Positions 8,781 to 16,115 of a stretch of DNA of 64,000 nt are shown one piece after another. The notes beneath the pieces were generated by a model. That model was given only the letters and a program-made list of their open reading frames with translations. It was not told where the DNA came from and made no database searches. Within the stretch, counting starts at the first letter, position 1, and every line of letters begins with the position of its first letter. The translations under genes and the position numbers were made by a program. Origin of the DNA: Bacteroidales bacterium (lineage in GTDB: Bacteria; Bacteroidota; Bacteroidia; Bacteroidales; P3); contig JAGBJI010000009.1 of NCBI GenBank assembly GCA_017934545.1, forward strand, positions 124,001 through 188,000, written 5' to 3'.

Positions 8781-9191
8781 TTATTGTACTTTACCTTTTA
8801 TGGTTAACTGAACTCTTCCCTGCTGGGCATTGCCCGCATTTGAATCAACATTGATAGTTTTCGTAAAACTTCCCACTCTTTTGGTGTCATAATGAACGCG
8901 TATAACCGCCGTTTGTCCCGGCATCAACGGCTCTTTTGACCATTTAGGTATAGTGCAACCGCATGTTGATTTAACGCTTGTAAGCATCAACGGTGCTTTT
9001 CCCGTGTTTTTGTACACGAATTCGCAATCTCCGTTTGCTCCTTTCTCTATTGTACCGTAATCATGTTCCTTGGTTACGAATGTAATCTCGGCTTGCGTGC
9101 CGCCGTTAGTCTTGTTATCCGTTTTAACCTGTGCGTTTACCGAAAAAACAGTCACAAGTGACAGAATTGCTGTTAACAAAAATCTTTTCAT
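8781..9191 (-). CDS. DUF1573 secreted protein (copy 1)
   Basis: 136 residues with a signal peptide (MKRFLLTAILSLVTVFSVNA) and one Ig-like DUF1573 domain with EHDYGTIEKGANGDCEFVYK and the typical KSTCGCTIPKWSKEPLMPGQ. DUF1573 proteins are common, exported and poorly understood in Bacteroidota. It is a tandem paralogue of the next upstream gene (9220-9645), with which it shares most motifs, so the pair arose by local duplication. It lies 18 bp before the aminotransferase start. Function is unknown. Confidence 0.88.
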   Translation of the reverse strand: MKRFLLTAILSLVTVFSVNAQVKTDNKTNGGTQAEITFVTKEHDYGTIEKGANGDCEFVYKNTGKAPLMLTSVKSTCGCTIPKWSKEPLMPGQTAVIRVHYDTKRVGSFTKTINVDSNAGNAQQGRVQLTIKGKVQ

Positions 9192-9219
9192 ATCTGTAAA
9201 TTGTTATTAAATTGGTTAA

Positions 9220-9645
9220 TTAATCTTTTGATTGGTATATTACCCTGCCTTTAACAGTCAGTTTTACTTTGCCTTTGTTGCCGTTGGCGGCGTTAGTTTC
9301 CACGTTTATGGTCCTAACAAACTCTCCCGTACTCTCGGTATTGTACTTTACCTTTATCACTCCCGTTTGTCCGGGCATCAACGGCTCACTGCTCCACGAA
9401 GGCACCGTACATCCGCACGAGGAACGCACGTTGGTGATAACCAACGGAGCTTTGCCCGTGTTTTTGTATACAAATTCGCATACGCCGTCGCTGTTTTTTT
9501 TGATTGTTCCGTAATCATGCTCCACTTCGTTGAAACTTATCTGTGCGTAAGAGCCTCCGCTTATCTTTGCACCCGTCTTTTCCTGCGAGAAAAGCGTAAT
9601 ATTTACCGCAAAAATCAGGGTTATCAGAACAAGAATACGTTTCAT
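9220..9645 (-). CDS. DUF1573 secreted protein (copy 2)
   Basis: 141 residues from the ATG at 9645, chosen because it gives a clean signal peptide (MKRILVLITLIFAVNITLF). A longer frame up to 9729 would overlap the promoter box and place basic residues before the signal. The mature part repeats the DUF1573 signature EHDYGTIKKNSDGVCEFVYK and SSCGCTVPSWSSEPLMPGQ. It is 28 bp upstream of its paralogue at 8781-9191. An exported, probably periplasmic or surface protein of unknown role. Confidence 0.87.
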   Translation of the reverse strand: MKRILVLITLIFAVNITLFSQEKTGAKISGGSYAQISFNEVEHDYGTIKKNSDGVCEFVYKNTGKAPLVITNVRSSCGCTVPSWSSEPLMPGQTGVIKVKYNTESTGEFVRTINVETNAANGNKGKVKLTVKGRVIYQSKD

Positions 9646-9726
9646 TTCTTTAAAATATTTATATGTTTTCAAAGTCAACATACGGTTTTTCATCAAAAAA
9701 AATGCCATCCGCCGTCTTTTACACTG

Positions 9727-9734
9727 CAAAAATA
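9727..9734 (-). promoter_or_regulatory. Bacteroidota -7 box for the DUF1573 pair
   Basis: TATTTTTG on the minus strand followed by CAGTG. It separates the DUF1573/aminotransferase transcript from the upstream DUF58/trxA genes. Confidence 0.55.
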
Positions 9735-9745
9735 CAACTTTTTTT

Positions 9746-10672
9746 TTACATCAACCGCCGTCTTTTGTAAAAATAAGGACGCAAAATGCGGTCGTACGGT
9801 TGGTTTATGTCGCATTGAACGCAGTCAATCATCAGATTATTGCATGCAGTGCGTATGTTTTTCATTCTTTGCTGCATTATTTGGCTGTAAGTCTGCTGAA
9901 ACTGTACGGGATTAAGCTTTATGCTGTGCGAAGTTTCGGCATCCACGAACTTGTACGGACGGTTTTTATACGCCAACTGCCCTTCCAACCTGTCGTCAAG
10001 CACATGGAACAACAAAACTTCGTGTTTCATATGCCGCAGATGTTCCAACGACCGTATAAATTCGCCGTCATAAGCCTTGTCAAACATCAAGTCGCTGAAC
10101 ACAACCACCATACTTCTGCGGTGAATGCTCTCACTGATACGGTCTAACGCCTTGTGTATGCCGCCGCTCTGCGGAAAATCGGTGTAAGGCTTTTGTGTAA
10201 GGGCTTCCATCAGCGAAAAAATGTAGTGACGGTGCTGATTACTGCTGCGCACGGGCGTAATAAAGTCAACATCGGACGAAATCAGCCCCAAAGCGAACGC
10301 ATCCCTCTGATTATACAACATCTGAATGACGGCAGCGGCCGCATAAACGGAAAAAATACGTTTGTCAGGATGCTGAAAACTCTTGTTTTTTTCGTCAAAC
10401 GGGAAACACATGGAACGGCTTTGGTCCAACAGTATGACGCAACGCAGGTTTGTTTCCTGCATAAAGTTTTTTACATACAAACGGTCGGTACGTGCAAACA
10501 GTTTCCAATCAATATTTTTCGTTGACTCGCCTTGATTATACGCCCGGTAGTCCGAAAATTCCACCGAAAAGCCCCTCAACGGCGACGAATGCAGCCCCGT
10601 CATAAAGCCTTCCACTGCCTGACGGGCGCGCAACTCAAACTTGTTGTAACGGTTCAGCCCTTCCCAATCCAT
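9746..10672 (-). CDS. DUF58 domain protein (VWA-like)
   Basis: 308 residues from the ATG at 10672 (an ATG 24 bp upstream adds only MPPVFCRL). It has the DUF58 core RGFSVEFSDYRAYNQGES, then NIDWKLFARTDRLYVKNF, followed by a von Willebrand A-like region with a MIDAS-type DQSRSM. In other bacteria DUF58 proteins are encoded with MoxR ATPases and VWA proteins; in Bacteroidota they belong to Bat-type (aerotolerance) clusters. None of those partners is next to it here: it lies 54 bp after trxA and ends 11 bp before the next promoter. Family is firm, function inferred only. Confidence 0.85.
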   Translation of the reverse strand: MDWEGLNRYNKFELRARQAVEGFMTGLHSSPLRGFSVEFSDYRAYNQGESTKNIDWKLFARTDRLYVKNFMQETNLRCVILLDQSRSMCFPFDEKNKSFQHPDKRIFSVYAAAAVIQMLYNQRDAFALGLISSDVDFITPVRSSNQHRHYIFSLMEALTQKPYTDFPQSGGIHKALDRISESIHRRSMVVVFSDLMFDKAYDGEFIRSLEHLRHMKHEVLLFHVLDDRLEGQLAYKNRPYKFVDAETSHSIKLNPVQFQQTYSQIMQQRMKNIRTACNNLMIDCVQCDINQPYDRILRPYFYKRRRLM

Positions 10673-10726
10673 AAGTCTGCAAAAAACGGGAGGCAAACGG
10701 CGTTTGCCTCCCGTAAAACACGGATT

Positions 10727-11044
10727 TTAAAGATATTGTTCTATCTTTTCTTTGTAAGAACTTTTGCTTTGTGCGCCCACAAGCTTGTCTTTCAACTCTC
10801 CGTTTTTGATAAACAACACCGTAGGAACGTTTCTTATGCCGAATTTGGACGGAATCTCGGGCGAATCGTCCACATCGCACTTGGCAATCAACGCTTTACC
10901 TTCGTATTCTTTTGCCAATTCATCTATAATCGGTGCTATGTGCTGGCACGGACCGCACCATGTTGCCCCGCAGTCCAAGACTACCAATCCCGATTGGGCG
11001 TTTACAAACTGTTCAAAGTTGTTGTCATTAATCTGTGTTGCCAT
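10727..11044 (-). CDS. trxA: Thioredoxin
   Basis: 105 residues, standard thioredoxin length, no signal peptide. The active site is ATWCGPCQHIAP (about residues 30-41), with NVPTVLFIKNGE containing the cis-proline. It is the general cytosolic disulfide reductant for ribonucleotide reductase and peroxiredoxins. It has its own promoter box at 11087-11094, is divergent from butyrate kinase, and probably continues into the DUF58 gene. Confidence 0.96.
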   Translation of the reverse strand: MATQINDNNFEQFVNAQSGLVVLDCGATWCGPCQHIAPIIDELAKEYEGKALIAKCDVDDSPEIPSKFGIRNVPTVLFIKNGELKDKLVGAQSKSSYKEKIEQYL

Positions 11045-11086
11045 AATATATATGTATTTAGTGTTATTTCCGCCTTAAAAACGGTG

Positions 11087-11094
11087 CAAAATTA
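11087..11094 (-). promoter_or_regulatory. Bacteroidota -7 box for trxA
   Basis: TAATTTTG followed by CACC on the minus strand, about 43 nt before the ATG. Confidence 0.6.
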
Positions 11095-11148
11095 TTACAA
11101 TTTTTTCAATAAACAAGAAAAAAGCGGCGGATTGTCAAAAAAAATTCA

Positions 11149-11156
11149 TACCTTTG
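11149..11156 (+). promoter_or_regulatory. Bacteroidota promoter for butyrate kinase
   Basis: TACCTTTG with an upstream TTG at 11132-11134 (about 14-17 bp spacing, -33-like). Its position shows that the upstream ATG at 11154 cannot be the start and that translation begins at 11190. Confidence 0.7.
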
Positions 11157-11189
11157 CATTCCCTTATACGAAATAATAACAAAAAAACT

Positions 11190-12278
11190 ATGTATAATAA
11201 ATTAATTTTAGCCATTAATCCGGGCAGCACTTCTACAAAAATCGCTGTATTTGACGGAGAAAACAAACTTTTTGATAAGAATATCAAACATCAGGCGGAG
11301 GATTTAAAACCTTTTGAACACATTGCAGACCAATATCAGTTCAGAAAAAATTTGTGTCTTGAGGAAGTACGGCAGGCAGGTTTCAATATTAATGACTTCA
11401 AAATTATTATAGGACGCGGCGGATTGACAAAATCCACGCCGGGAGGCGTTTGGGAGGTCAACAAAGCTATGATTCACGACCTGCAGATAGGCTATGCCGG
11501 TCAGCATGCGTGCAATTTAGGCGGACTTATAGCCAACGAAATAGCTAAAGAGATTGGTGTCAAAGCCATAATAGCCGATGCCGGAGTTACCGACGAAAGA
11601 GAAGAGATTGCCAAGCTGAGCGGCCACCCTCTTATGCCGAGAAATTCCATTTTCCACTGCCTTAACCAAAAGGCAATAGCCCGTCGTTATGCAAGGGAAC
11701 ACGGTCAGGGCAAAAAATACGAAGACCTTAACCTTATAGTTGTCCATTTAGGCGGAGGAATATCCGTCGGAGCGCACTACCAAGGCAAAGTTATTGACGC
11801 CAATCAGGCTTTGGACGGCGACGGTCCTTTCTCGCCGGAACGCAGCGGCTCGGTGCCGATGACCAAACTTATTTCTTTGTGCTTCAGCGGCCGATATACC
11901 GAACAACAAATACGCAAAATGATTGTCGGAGAGGGCGGTTTCGTTGCATATTTAGGCACTAACGACGCTCTTACGGTGGAAATCAAAGCCAAAGAAGGCG
12001 ATGAAAAATACGCATTCATCCAATCCGCCATGGCATACCAAGTAGCCAAGGAAGTAGGTTCGCAAGCAGCGGTACTGCACGGCAAAACCAAGACAATAGA
12101 CGCCATCTTAATCACGGGAGGCATCGCTTACGGCAAGCCGTTCGTCAAAGAATTGTCAGACCGCATTGATTGGATTGCACCGATTTACGTTTATCCGGGC
12201 GAAGACGAGATGGGAGCCTTGGCAATGAACGCCTCCATGTATTTGGACGGCGAGTTGCAATTGCAACAGTACGAATAA
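11190..12278 (+). CDS. buk: Butyrate kinase
   Basis: 362 residues in the acetokinase/sugar-kinase (ASKHA) fold. The N-terminal phosphate loop is INPGSTSTKIAVFDG; other visible motifs are GRGGLTKSTPGGVWEVN, LIVVHLGGGISVGAHYQG, and DGDGPFSPERSGSVPM. These distinguish butyrate/branched-chain-fatty-acid kinases from acetate kinase. The enzyme makes butyrate and ATP from butyryl phosphate. The usual partner, phosphate butyryltransferase (ptb), is not in the window, so it may be elsewhere. Start at 11190 follows the promoter box; a terminator follows at 12381. Confidence 0.92.
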   Translation: MYNKLILAINPGSTSTKIAVFDGENKLFDKNIKHQAEDLKPFEHIADQYQFRKNLCLEEVRQAGFNINDFKIIIGRGGLTKSTPGGVWEVNKAMIHDLQIGYAGQHACNLGGLIANEIAKEIGVKAIIADAGVTDEREEIAKLSGHPLMPRNSIFHCLNQKAIARRYAREHGQGKKYEDLNLIVVHLGGGISVGAHYQGKVIDANQALDGDGPFSPERSGSVPMTKLISLCFSGRYTEQQIRKMIVGEGGFVAYLGTNDALTVEIKAKEGDEKYAFIQSAMAYQVAKEVGSQAAVLHGKTKTIDAILITGGIAYGKPFVKELSDRIDWIAPIYVYPGEDEMGALAMNASMYLDGELQLQQYE

Positions 12279-12380
12279 TCATTTGAAACTACGACAATTG
12301 TTTAATTGTTTTCATAATTTTCAGTTGTTAATTCAAATGTTTTAAACGTTTTTTCACTTCTTATTTATTTAAAACATTTG

Positions 12381-12407
12381 CGGCAGTTTTTAATACTGCC
12401 GTTTTTT
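12381..12407 (+). terminator. Terminator after buk
   Basis: CGGCAG pairs with CTGCCG (12381-12386 with 12396-12401), followed by T6. Confidence 0.8.
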
Positions 12408-12410
12408 GTT

Positions 12411-12435
12411 ATACCTTATTATATATAGGTATAAA
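12411..12435 (+). repeat. 25-bp inverted repeat, left copy
   Basis: The 25 bases here are the exact reverse complement of 14316-14340. Each copy is itself a dyad with arms ATACCT and AGGTAT around a TA-rich centre. Shorter relatives sharing TATTATATATAGGTATAAA lie at 12726-12752 and 13705-13731. Confidence 0.8.
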
Positions 12436-12529
12436 TCCGCCCGTTTTTTACTTGGATTTTTTCGCTTTTTCTCTGTCCGCCCCCGTTTGACGCTCTTAAT
12501 TTTTCATCTTTTCGCCGTCCGTCAACTCT

Positions 12530-12659
12530 GACGCTTTACTTTTTTTAGAAAAAAGTAACAAAAAAGAAAGAATGTTTGACTGTCTTTTTGACAAAAGCCA
12601 GTCGAAAAATTCTTTTTTAGGAAAAGAACCAAAAACTATGTTAACGACGTGCCGTACGC
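12530..12659 (-). repeat. Island repeat R, inverted copy with internal insertion
   Basis: Minus-strand relative of the three direct copies at 14406, 14618 and 14831. It contains GACGCTTTACTTTTTTTAGA, then about 35 bp absent from the other copies, then TTAGGAAAAGAACCAAAAAC and TTAACGACGTGCCG. The rest of 12436-12769 is low-complexity pyrimidine-rich DNA; an ORF through it is a repeat artefact. Confidence 0.75.
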
Positions 12660-12725
12660 CCGTGGTTTTTATACCGTTTGTCGCTGATTTTCGTTTGTTT
12701 TTAAATTGGATTTCGGCTTTTTTCT

Positions 12726-12752
12726 ATACATATATTATATATAGGTATAAAA
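12726..12752 (+). repeat. TATTATATATAGGTATAAA element, second copy
   Basis: Shares 19 bases with the 25-bp inverted repeat at 12411 but has a different left arm (TACATA). It lies 18 bp from the 3' end of the membrane-protein gene at 12770. Confidence 0.65.
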
Positions 12753-12769
12753 AATCGACCGTTTTCGGT

Positions 12770-13447
12770 TTATTTTCGGTTGGTTTCCGTGTTATTTTTA
12801 CCGTTGTTCAGATTTTTCCGCATAATATAAGCCTTTATTTGCAAATACACCGCAATCAAAAGCACGGGTACAGGCAGCACATAGCAGATAATTGTGACTT
12901 CTATGTCGTTATATCGGTTGCCTCTTGTAAAATAATTCATATACAACGACTCCGACAGTACAATAAGCAGCATTGCCAATGCCCCTCTGGCTTTCTTTTC
13001 AGCCAAAACCACACGTTGTTCGGGCGTAAGGAAAAATTTTATATTCTTTCCCGCCGCATTGTTGCTTTCTTTCGGTTGATTTTCAGGTACAAAAAATTCA
13101 TAATCTTCCGATTTTGTCAGCACTTTTATCAGCAGTTGGTAATAAAGCCACATTCCAAAACCGACGGAAGCGGCAAGTCCCGCCAAAATCACCGCCCAAT
13201 AGGCCGAAAACCGTCCGTCAAGCATCGGTATCATGCACACAAAAAGCCCGACGGTCGCCGCCAACGTAATGATTTTGACGTATTTCCACCGTATCTCCAG
13301 CGAAAAACAGTAGTCTTTTATCTCTTTTAACGACGAAAAACTCCATCGTTTTATCCGTTTTCTCGCCGCAATCTCCGAAACAGTGATGCAAATCAGCACT
13401 GCCACCGTCAGACCTACCAATATTATCGGTTCAATTCCCGTTTTCAT
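12770..13447 (-). CDS. Hypothetical multi-spanning membrane protein
   Basis: 225 residues with about five predicted transmembrane segments: EPIILVGLTVAVLICITV (about 5-22), IITLAATVGLFVCMIPM (59-76), AYWAVILAGLAASVGFGMWL (82-102), a segment around GALAMLLIVLSESLYM, and ICYVLPVPVLLIAVYLQI. Connecting loops are basic or acidic. I recognise no family. It is the only plausible gene inside the 12.4-15.06 kb repeat island and lies between the 25-bp inverted repeats; no clear promoter box is visible upstream. It may be cargo of a mobile segment, or simply a chromosomal gene surrounded by repeats. Confidence 0.65.
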   Translation of the reverse strand: MKTGIEPIILVGLTVAVLICITVSEIAARKRIKRWSFSSLKEIKDYCFSLEIRWKYVKIITLAATVGLFVCMIPMLDGRFSAYWAVILAGLAASVGFGMWLYYQLLIKVLTKSEDYEFFVPENQPKESNNAAGKNIKFFLTPEQRVVLAEKKARGALAMLLIVLSESLYMNYFTRGNRYNDIEVTIICYVLPVPVLLIAVYLQIKAYIMRKNLNNGKNNTETNRK

Positions 13448-13704
13448 ATCATTAATCCGTCAAACATCCGTTAACTTTCAGCACTCTTTATACTTACACC
13501 GATAAAATATATGCGGTTTTTGATATTTTTTCTTTACTCCGCACACTTTTAAAGGGCTTAAATCAATCATTTAACTGAGATTACATCTTATTTCTACACC
13601 AAACTCACAAAATATTAACGGATAAAAAGCACTTTTTATTTAAATTTTTCACAAAAAAATTGCAATCATCCGCTTTCTTTTCATCATCATTTTTCGTTTT
13701 TGGA

Positions 13705-13731
13705 TACATATATTATATATAGGTATAAAAA
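13705..13731 (+). repeat. TATTATATATAGGTATAAA element, third copy
   Basis: Nearly identical to the copy at 12726-12752, including the TACATA left arm, and in the same orientation. Confidence 0.65.
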
Positions 13732-13767
13732 AACGCCCGTTTTTTTTCGTCAAACGGCACAATTTTT

Positions 13768-14000
13768 CCGTCAAACGCCCGTTCTTATTAGAAAAGTCAG
13801 ACATTTGAAACAGAAAAGCCCAACCTTTCTTTAAAAAAGTCCGACTTTTTTTGAAAAAAGTCCGACTTTTTTTGAAAAAAGTCCGACTTTTTGATTAAAA
13901 AGTCCGACTTTTTATATGAAAAGTCCAACTTTTTGAAAGTAAAGTCAAACTTTTTCAGTGTAAAAGTCAGACTTTCTGAAGTTTATCGGGCGTTTGACGG
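13768..14000. repeat. Phased A-tract array 2 (9 units, GTCCGAC core) with terminal inverted repeats
   Basis: The largest array of the family. Cores begin at 13796, 13818, 13839, 13860, 13881, 13902, 13923, 13944 and 13966, so spacing is 21 or 22 bp. Four central units share AAAAAGTCCGACTTTTT; outer units drift to GTCAGAC, GCCCAAC, GTCCAAC and GTCAAAC. The core is a palindrome apart from its middle base. A 14-bp inverted repeat encloses the array: CCGTCAAACGCCCG at 13768-13781 and its complement at 13987-14000. The gap 13448-13767 otherwise shows only low-complexity AT-rich DNA. Confidence 0.88.
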
Positions 14001-14315
14001 AAAAAAAACGCCCATTGACAGAAAAAATACGGCGTTTAATGCACACAATACGGCTATAAACCCTGCCCAAAGACCCGAAAACCACTGAAAAACCGACTGA
14101 AAACTAACGCCAACCCACTGAAAACCACTAAAAAACCACAAAACAAAGCATCCAACGGGGATACGACGGCAAGAAAACGAAGAATAAAGGACATCCAAAT
14201 GGTATGTGCCGGCGAGAAAGGGAAAAATTAAAGATAACAACGGGGATATGGCGGCGAAAAATAGAAGAATTAAAAGACAACAACGGGGATATAGCGGCGA
14301 AAAAAGGGAGGAAAA

Positions 14316-14340
14316 TTTATACCTATATATAATAAGGTAT
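14316..14340 (-). repeat. 25-bp inverted repeat, right copy
   Basis: Exact reverse complement of 12411-12435. Together they bound a segment of about 1.93 kb that carries the membrane-protein gene and the nine-unit array. Confidence 0.8.
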
Positions 14341-14405
14341 AAGAATGAATAAAAAAAGCACGTCCAAGAGGGATGTTACGACGAGAAAGGGACGGAAAAG
14401 TACGG

Positions 14406-14493
14406 GCGGACGGCACGTCGTTAACATAGTTTTTGGTTCTTTTCCTAAAAAGAACGATTTTTTGTTACTTTTTTCTAAAAAAAGTAAAGCGTC
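14406..14493 (+). repeat. Island repeat R, copy 1
   Basis: 88 bp starting GCGGACGGCACGTCGTTAAC. It holds two hairpins: GTTCTTTT with AAAAAGAAC, and TTACTTTTTT with AAAAAAAGTAA, each separated by 2-3 bases. Confidence 0.8.
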
Positions 14494-14617
14494 AGAGTTG
14501 ACGGGCAGGCAAAAAAGCGAAAAAAAAGGACGTCCAAGAGGGATGTTACGACGAGAAAGGGACGGAAAAACAAGCGGGAACGAGTAAAACCAACGACAAA
14601 CAGACTAAAAACCAAGT

Positions 14618-14705
14618 GCGGACGGCACGTCGTTAACATAGTTTTTGGTTCTTTTCCTAAAAAGAACGATTTTTTGTTACTTTTTTCTAAAAAAAGTAAA
14701 GCGTC
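14618..14705 (+). repeat. Island repeat R, copy 2
   Basis: Essentially identical over 88 bp to the copy at 14406; the sequence diverges immediately after GCGTC. Confidence 0.8.
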
Positions 14706-14830
14706 CAACGGGGACGGACGGGCAAAAAACGAAAAATTAAAGACGTCCAAAAGGGATTGACGGCGACAAACAGACGGAGAAGCAAGTAAAAACGGACGGA
14801 AACCAACGACAAACGGGTTAAAAAGCAAGT

Positions 14831-14918
14831 GCGGACGGCATGTCGTTAACATAGTTTTTGGTTCTTTTCCTAAAAAGAACGATTTTTTGTTACTTTTTTC
14901 TAAAAAAAGTAAAGCGTC
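14831..14918 (+). repeat. Island repeat R, copy 3
   Basis: Same 88-bp unit with one visible change (GGCATGTCG for GGCACGTCG). Copies 1-3 are spaced 212-213 bp apart, so the larger unit of about 212 bp is also tandemly repeated with more divergence. Confidence 0.8.
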
Positions 14919-15056
14919 CAACGGGGACGGACGGCAAAAAAGCGAAAAAAGTAAAGCGTCCAAAGGGGACGGACGGGCAAAAAACGAAAAAAAAGGACGT
15001 CAGAGGGACGGATTTGTATAAAAAAGAGAAGAATTTATAAAAAAAAGAATAAAAAA

Positions 15057-15064
15057 AGGAGGGG
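15057..15064 (+). promoter_or_regulatory. Shine-Dalgarno-like site before the first HU-like gene
   Basis: AGGAGGGG lies 3 nt before the ATG at 15068. Purine-rich sites of this kind are unusual in Bacteroidota, where most starts in this window have none. Confidence 0.5.
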
Positions 15065-15067
15065 ATT

Positions 15068-15496
15068 ATGACGGGATTTCCGTTTTATAAGGTGAAAAGA
15101 AAGGTGTCAATCAAAGGAAAAGTGACAGAAAAATACGTTGCGACGGCGTATAACCAAAAAACCGTTGACATGGATATGATTGCGGAGATGATAACTCAAT
15201 CTTCCACAGTGGCAAGAAGCGACATTTACAGCGTTTTGGTGTCCATGGAAGACTGTATTTTTACCATGCTTTCGGTCGGACATGCGGTTGATATGGGCGT
15301 GCTGGGGACTTTTTTCCCGTCATTGCAAGCCAAAGCGTGCGATACGCCAGAAGAATGCAACAAACAGTCAATCGAAAAATTCAAACTGATATTTAAACCG
15401 TCAAAACATCTGAAAAAAAAGTTTAAAACCATTGATTTTCAGTTGGCAAACAGCCGTGTTATAGAGGCAGGCGAAAAAATTAAGGGCAAAATATAG
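15068..15496 (+). CDS. HU-related DNA-binding protein (copy 1)
   Basis: 142 residues, the size of the Bacteroidota HU-related family rather than the 90-residue canonical HU. After a beta-rich start (FPFYKVKRKVSIKGKVTEK) comes a helical region with the pattern MDMIAEMITQSSTVARSDIYSVL and then SVGHAVDMGVLGTFFPSLQA, matching the HU/IHF dimerisation and saddle elements. The C-terminus is basic. These proteins bend or wrap DNA, though the precise role of the family is unknown. It directly follows the repeat island and is 110 bp upstream of a paralogue with its own promoter. Confidence 0.85.
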   Translation: MTGFPFYKVKRKVSIKGKVTEKYVATAYNQKTVDMDMIAEMITQSSTVARSDIYSVLVSMEDCIFTMLSVGHAVDMGVLGTFFPSLQAKACDTPEECNKQSIEKFKLIFKPSKHLKKKFKTIDFQLANSRVIEAGEKIKGKI

Positions 15497-15516
15497 CCTT
15501 GTATTGAAAAAATATA

Positions 15517-15524
15517 TAATTTTG
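15517..15524 (+). promoter_or_regulatory. Bacteroidota -7 box for the second HU-like gene
   Basis: TAATTTTG followed by CAACC, about 83 nt before the ATG at 15607. Confidence 0.6.
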
Positions 15525-15606
15525 CAACCGTAACAACGGCGGATGACTGAAAAAAAACCGCCGCAATTTTAATAAAATTCATTAACAAAATAAAAAATTA
15601 CGCCAT

Positions 15607-16005
15607 ATGGAGTACATCAAGAAAAAACGTTCCATGAAAACCAGCGGAACAAAAGAAGACAGATACATTGCTTATCCGTTCAGATTGAAAGAAATAGACT
15701 TTGACATGCTGGCTGAAGCCATAGAACAGTCGTCTACGGTGTCAAAATCGGACGCAATGGCAGTGTTGAACGAGGCTATGACGCAGGCTATGAGGTTTTT
15801 GCAGTTAGGCCACACGGTAAGATTCGGCGATATGGGGTTGTTTACCCCGACTATGACGTCCAAATCGGTCAAGAATTCCGAAGACGTAACGGCGGATATC
15901 ATCACAAACGTTTCGGTAAGATTCACTTTAGACCCGAGATTTAAGCGGAAATTCCGCAACCAAAAGATTACTTACCGCGATTTATCAAAGACTAAACACG
16001 TATAA
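15607..16005 (+). CDS. HU-related DNA-binding protein (copy 2)
   Basis: 132 residues, paralogous to the preceding gene: FDMLAEAIEQSSTVSKSDAM and QLGHTVRFGDMGLFTPTM correspond to the same segments, with a basic C-terminal part (DPRFKRKFRNQKITYRD). As an HU/IHF-fold protein it is expected to bind and bend DNA in the nucleoid. It has its own promoter box and a strong terminator, so it is probably monocistronic. The pair lies about 1.1 and 1.6 kb from the nine-unit array, which is a possible but untested binding target. Confidence 0.85.
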   Translation: MEYIKKKRSMKTSGTKEDRYIAYPFRLKEIDFDMLAEAIEQSSTVSKSDAMAVLNEAMTQAMRFLQLGHTVRFGDMGLFTPTMTSKSVKNSEDVTADIITNVSVRFTLDPRFKRKFRNQKITYRDLSKTKHV

Positions 16006-16049
16006 CTGACGTAAATACGTCGTATTAATTGCAATAGTGCATGTTTTTT

Positions 16050-16085
16050 CCCCGTTTTTTATGCAAATAAGGGACGGGGTTTTTA
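16050..16085 (+). terminator. Terminator after the second HU-like gene
   Basis: CCCCGT (16050-16055) pairs with ACGGGG (16074-16079), followed by T6. Confidence 0.75.
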
Positions 16086-16115
16086 TTTTATATAACCAAT
16101 TTATTAATTAAATCT

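Larger units (their letters stand above)
14001..15056. repeat. Repeat-rich region without a supportable gene
   Basis: Contains three direct R repeats, two copies of a segment with GTCCAAGAGGGATGTTACGA (14370 and 14544), several GTCCAACGGGGACGG-like units, and three CAACGGGGATA units between 14152 and 14291. ORFs on both strands here only translate the repeats; their peptides repeat the string FFLGKEPKTMLTTCR, and none has a start context or family. Confidence 0.7.

Noticed and set aside
12572..13330. Plus-strand ORF of 252 codons
   Set aside because: It runs through the inverted R repeat and then antisense to the better-supported membrane-protein gene; no signal or domain.
13791..13976. CRISPR-like array
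   Set aside because: Units are only 21-22 bp including the spacer, spacers are about 5 bp, and there are no cas genes. The other phased arrays fail for the same reasons.
14406..14918. Insertion sequence ends
   Set aside because: No transposase-like ORF exists between or near the copies, and the repeats are tandem rather than at two ends.
14475..14963. Minus-strand ORF of 162 codons in the repeat island
   Set aside because: It only translates the tandem 212-bp repeat (FFLGKEPKTMLTTCR appears twice), has no promoter or family, and the opposite strand is equally open.
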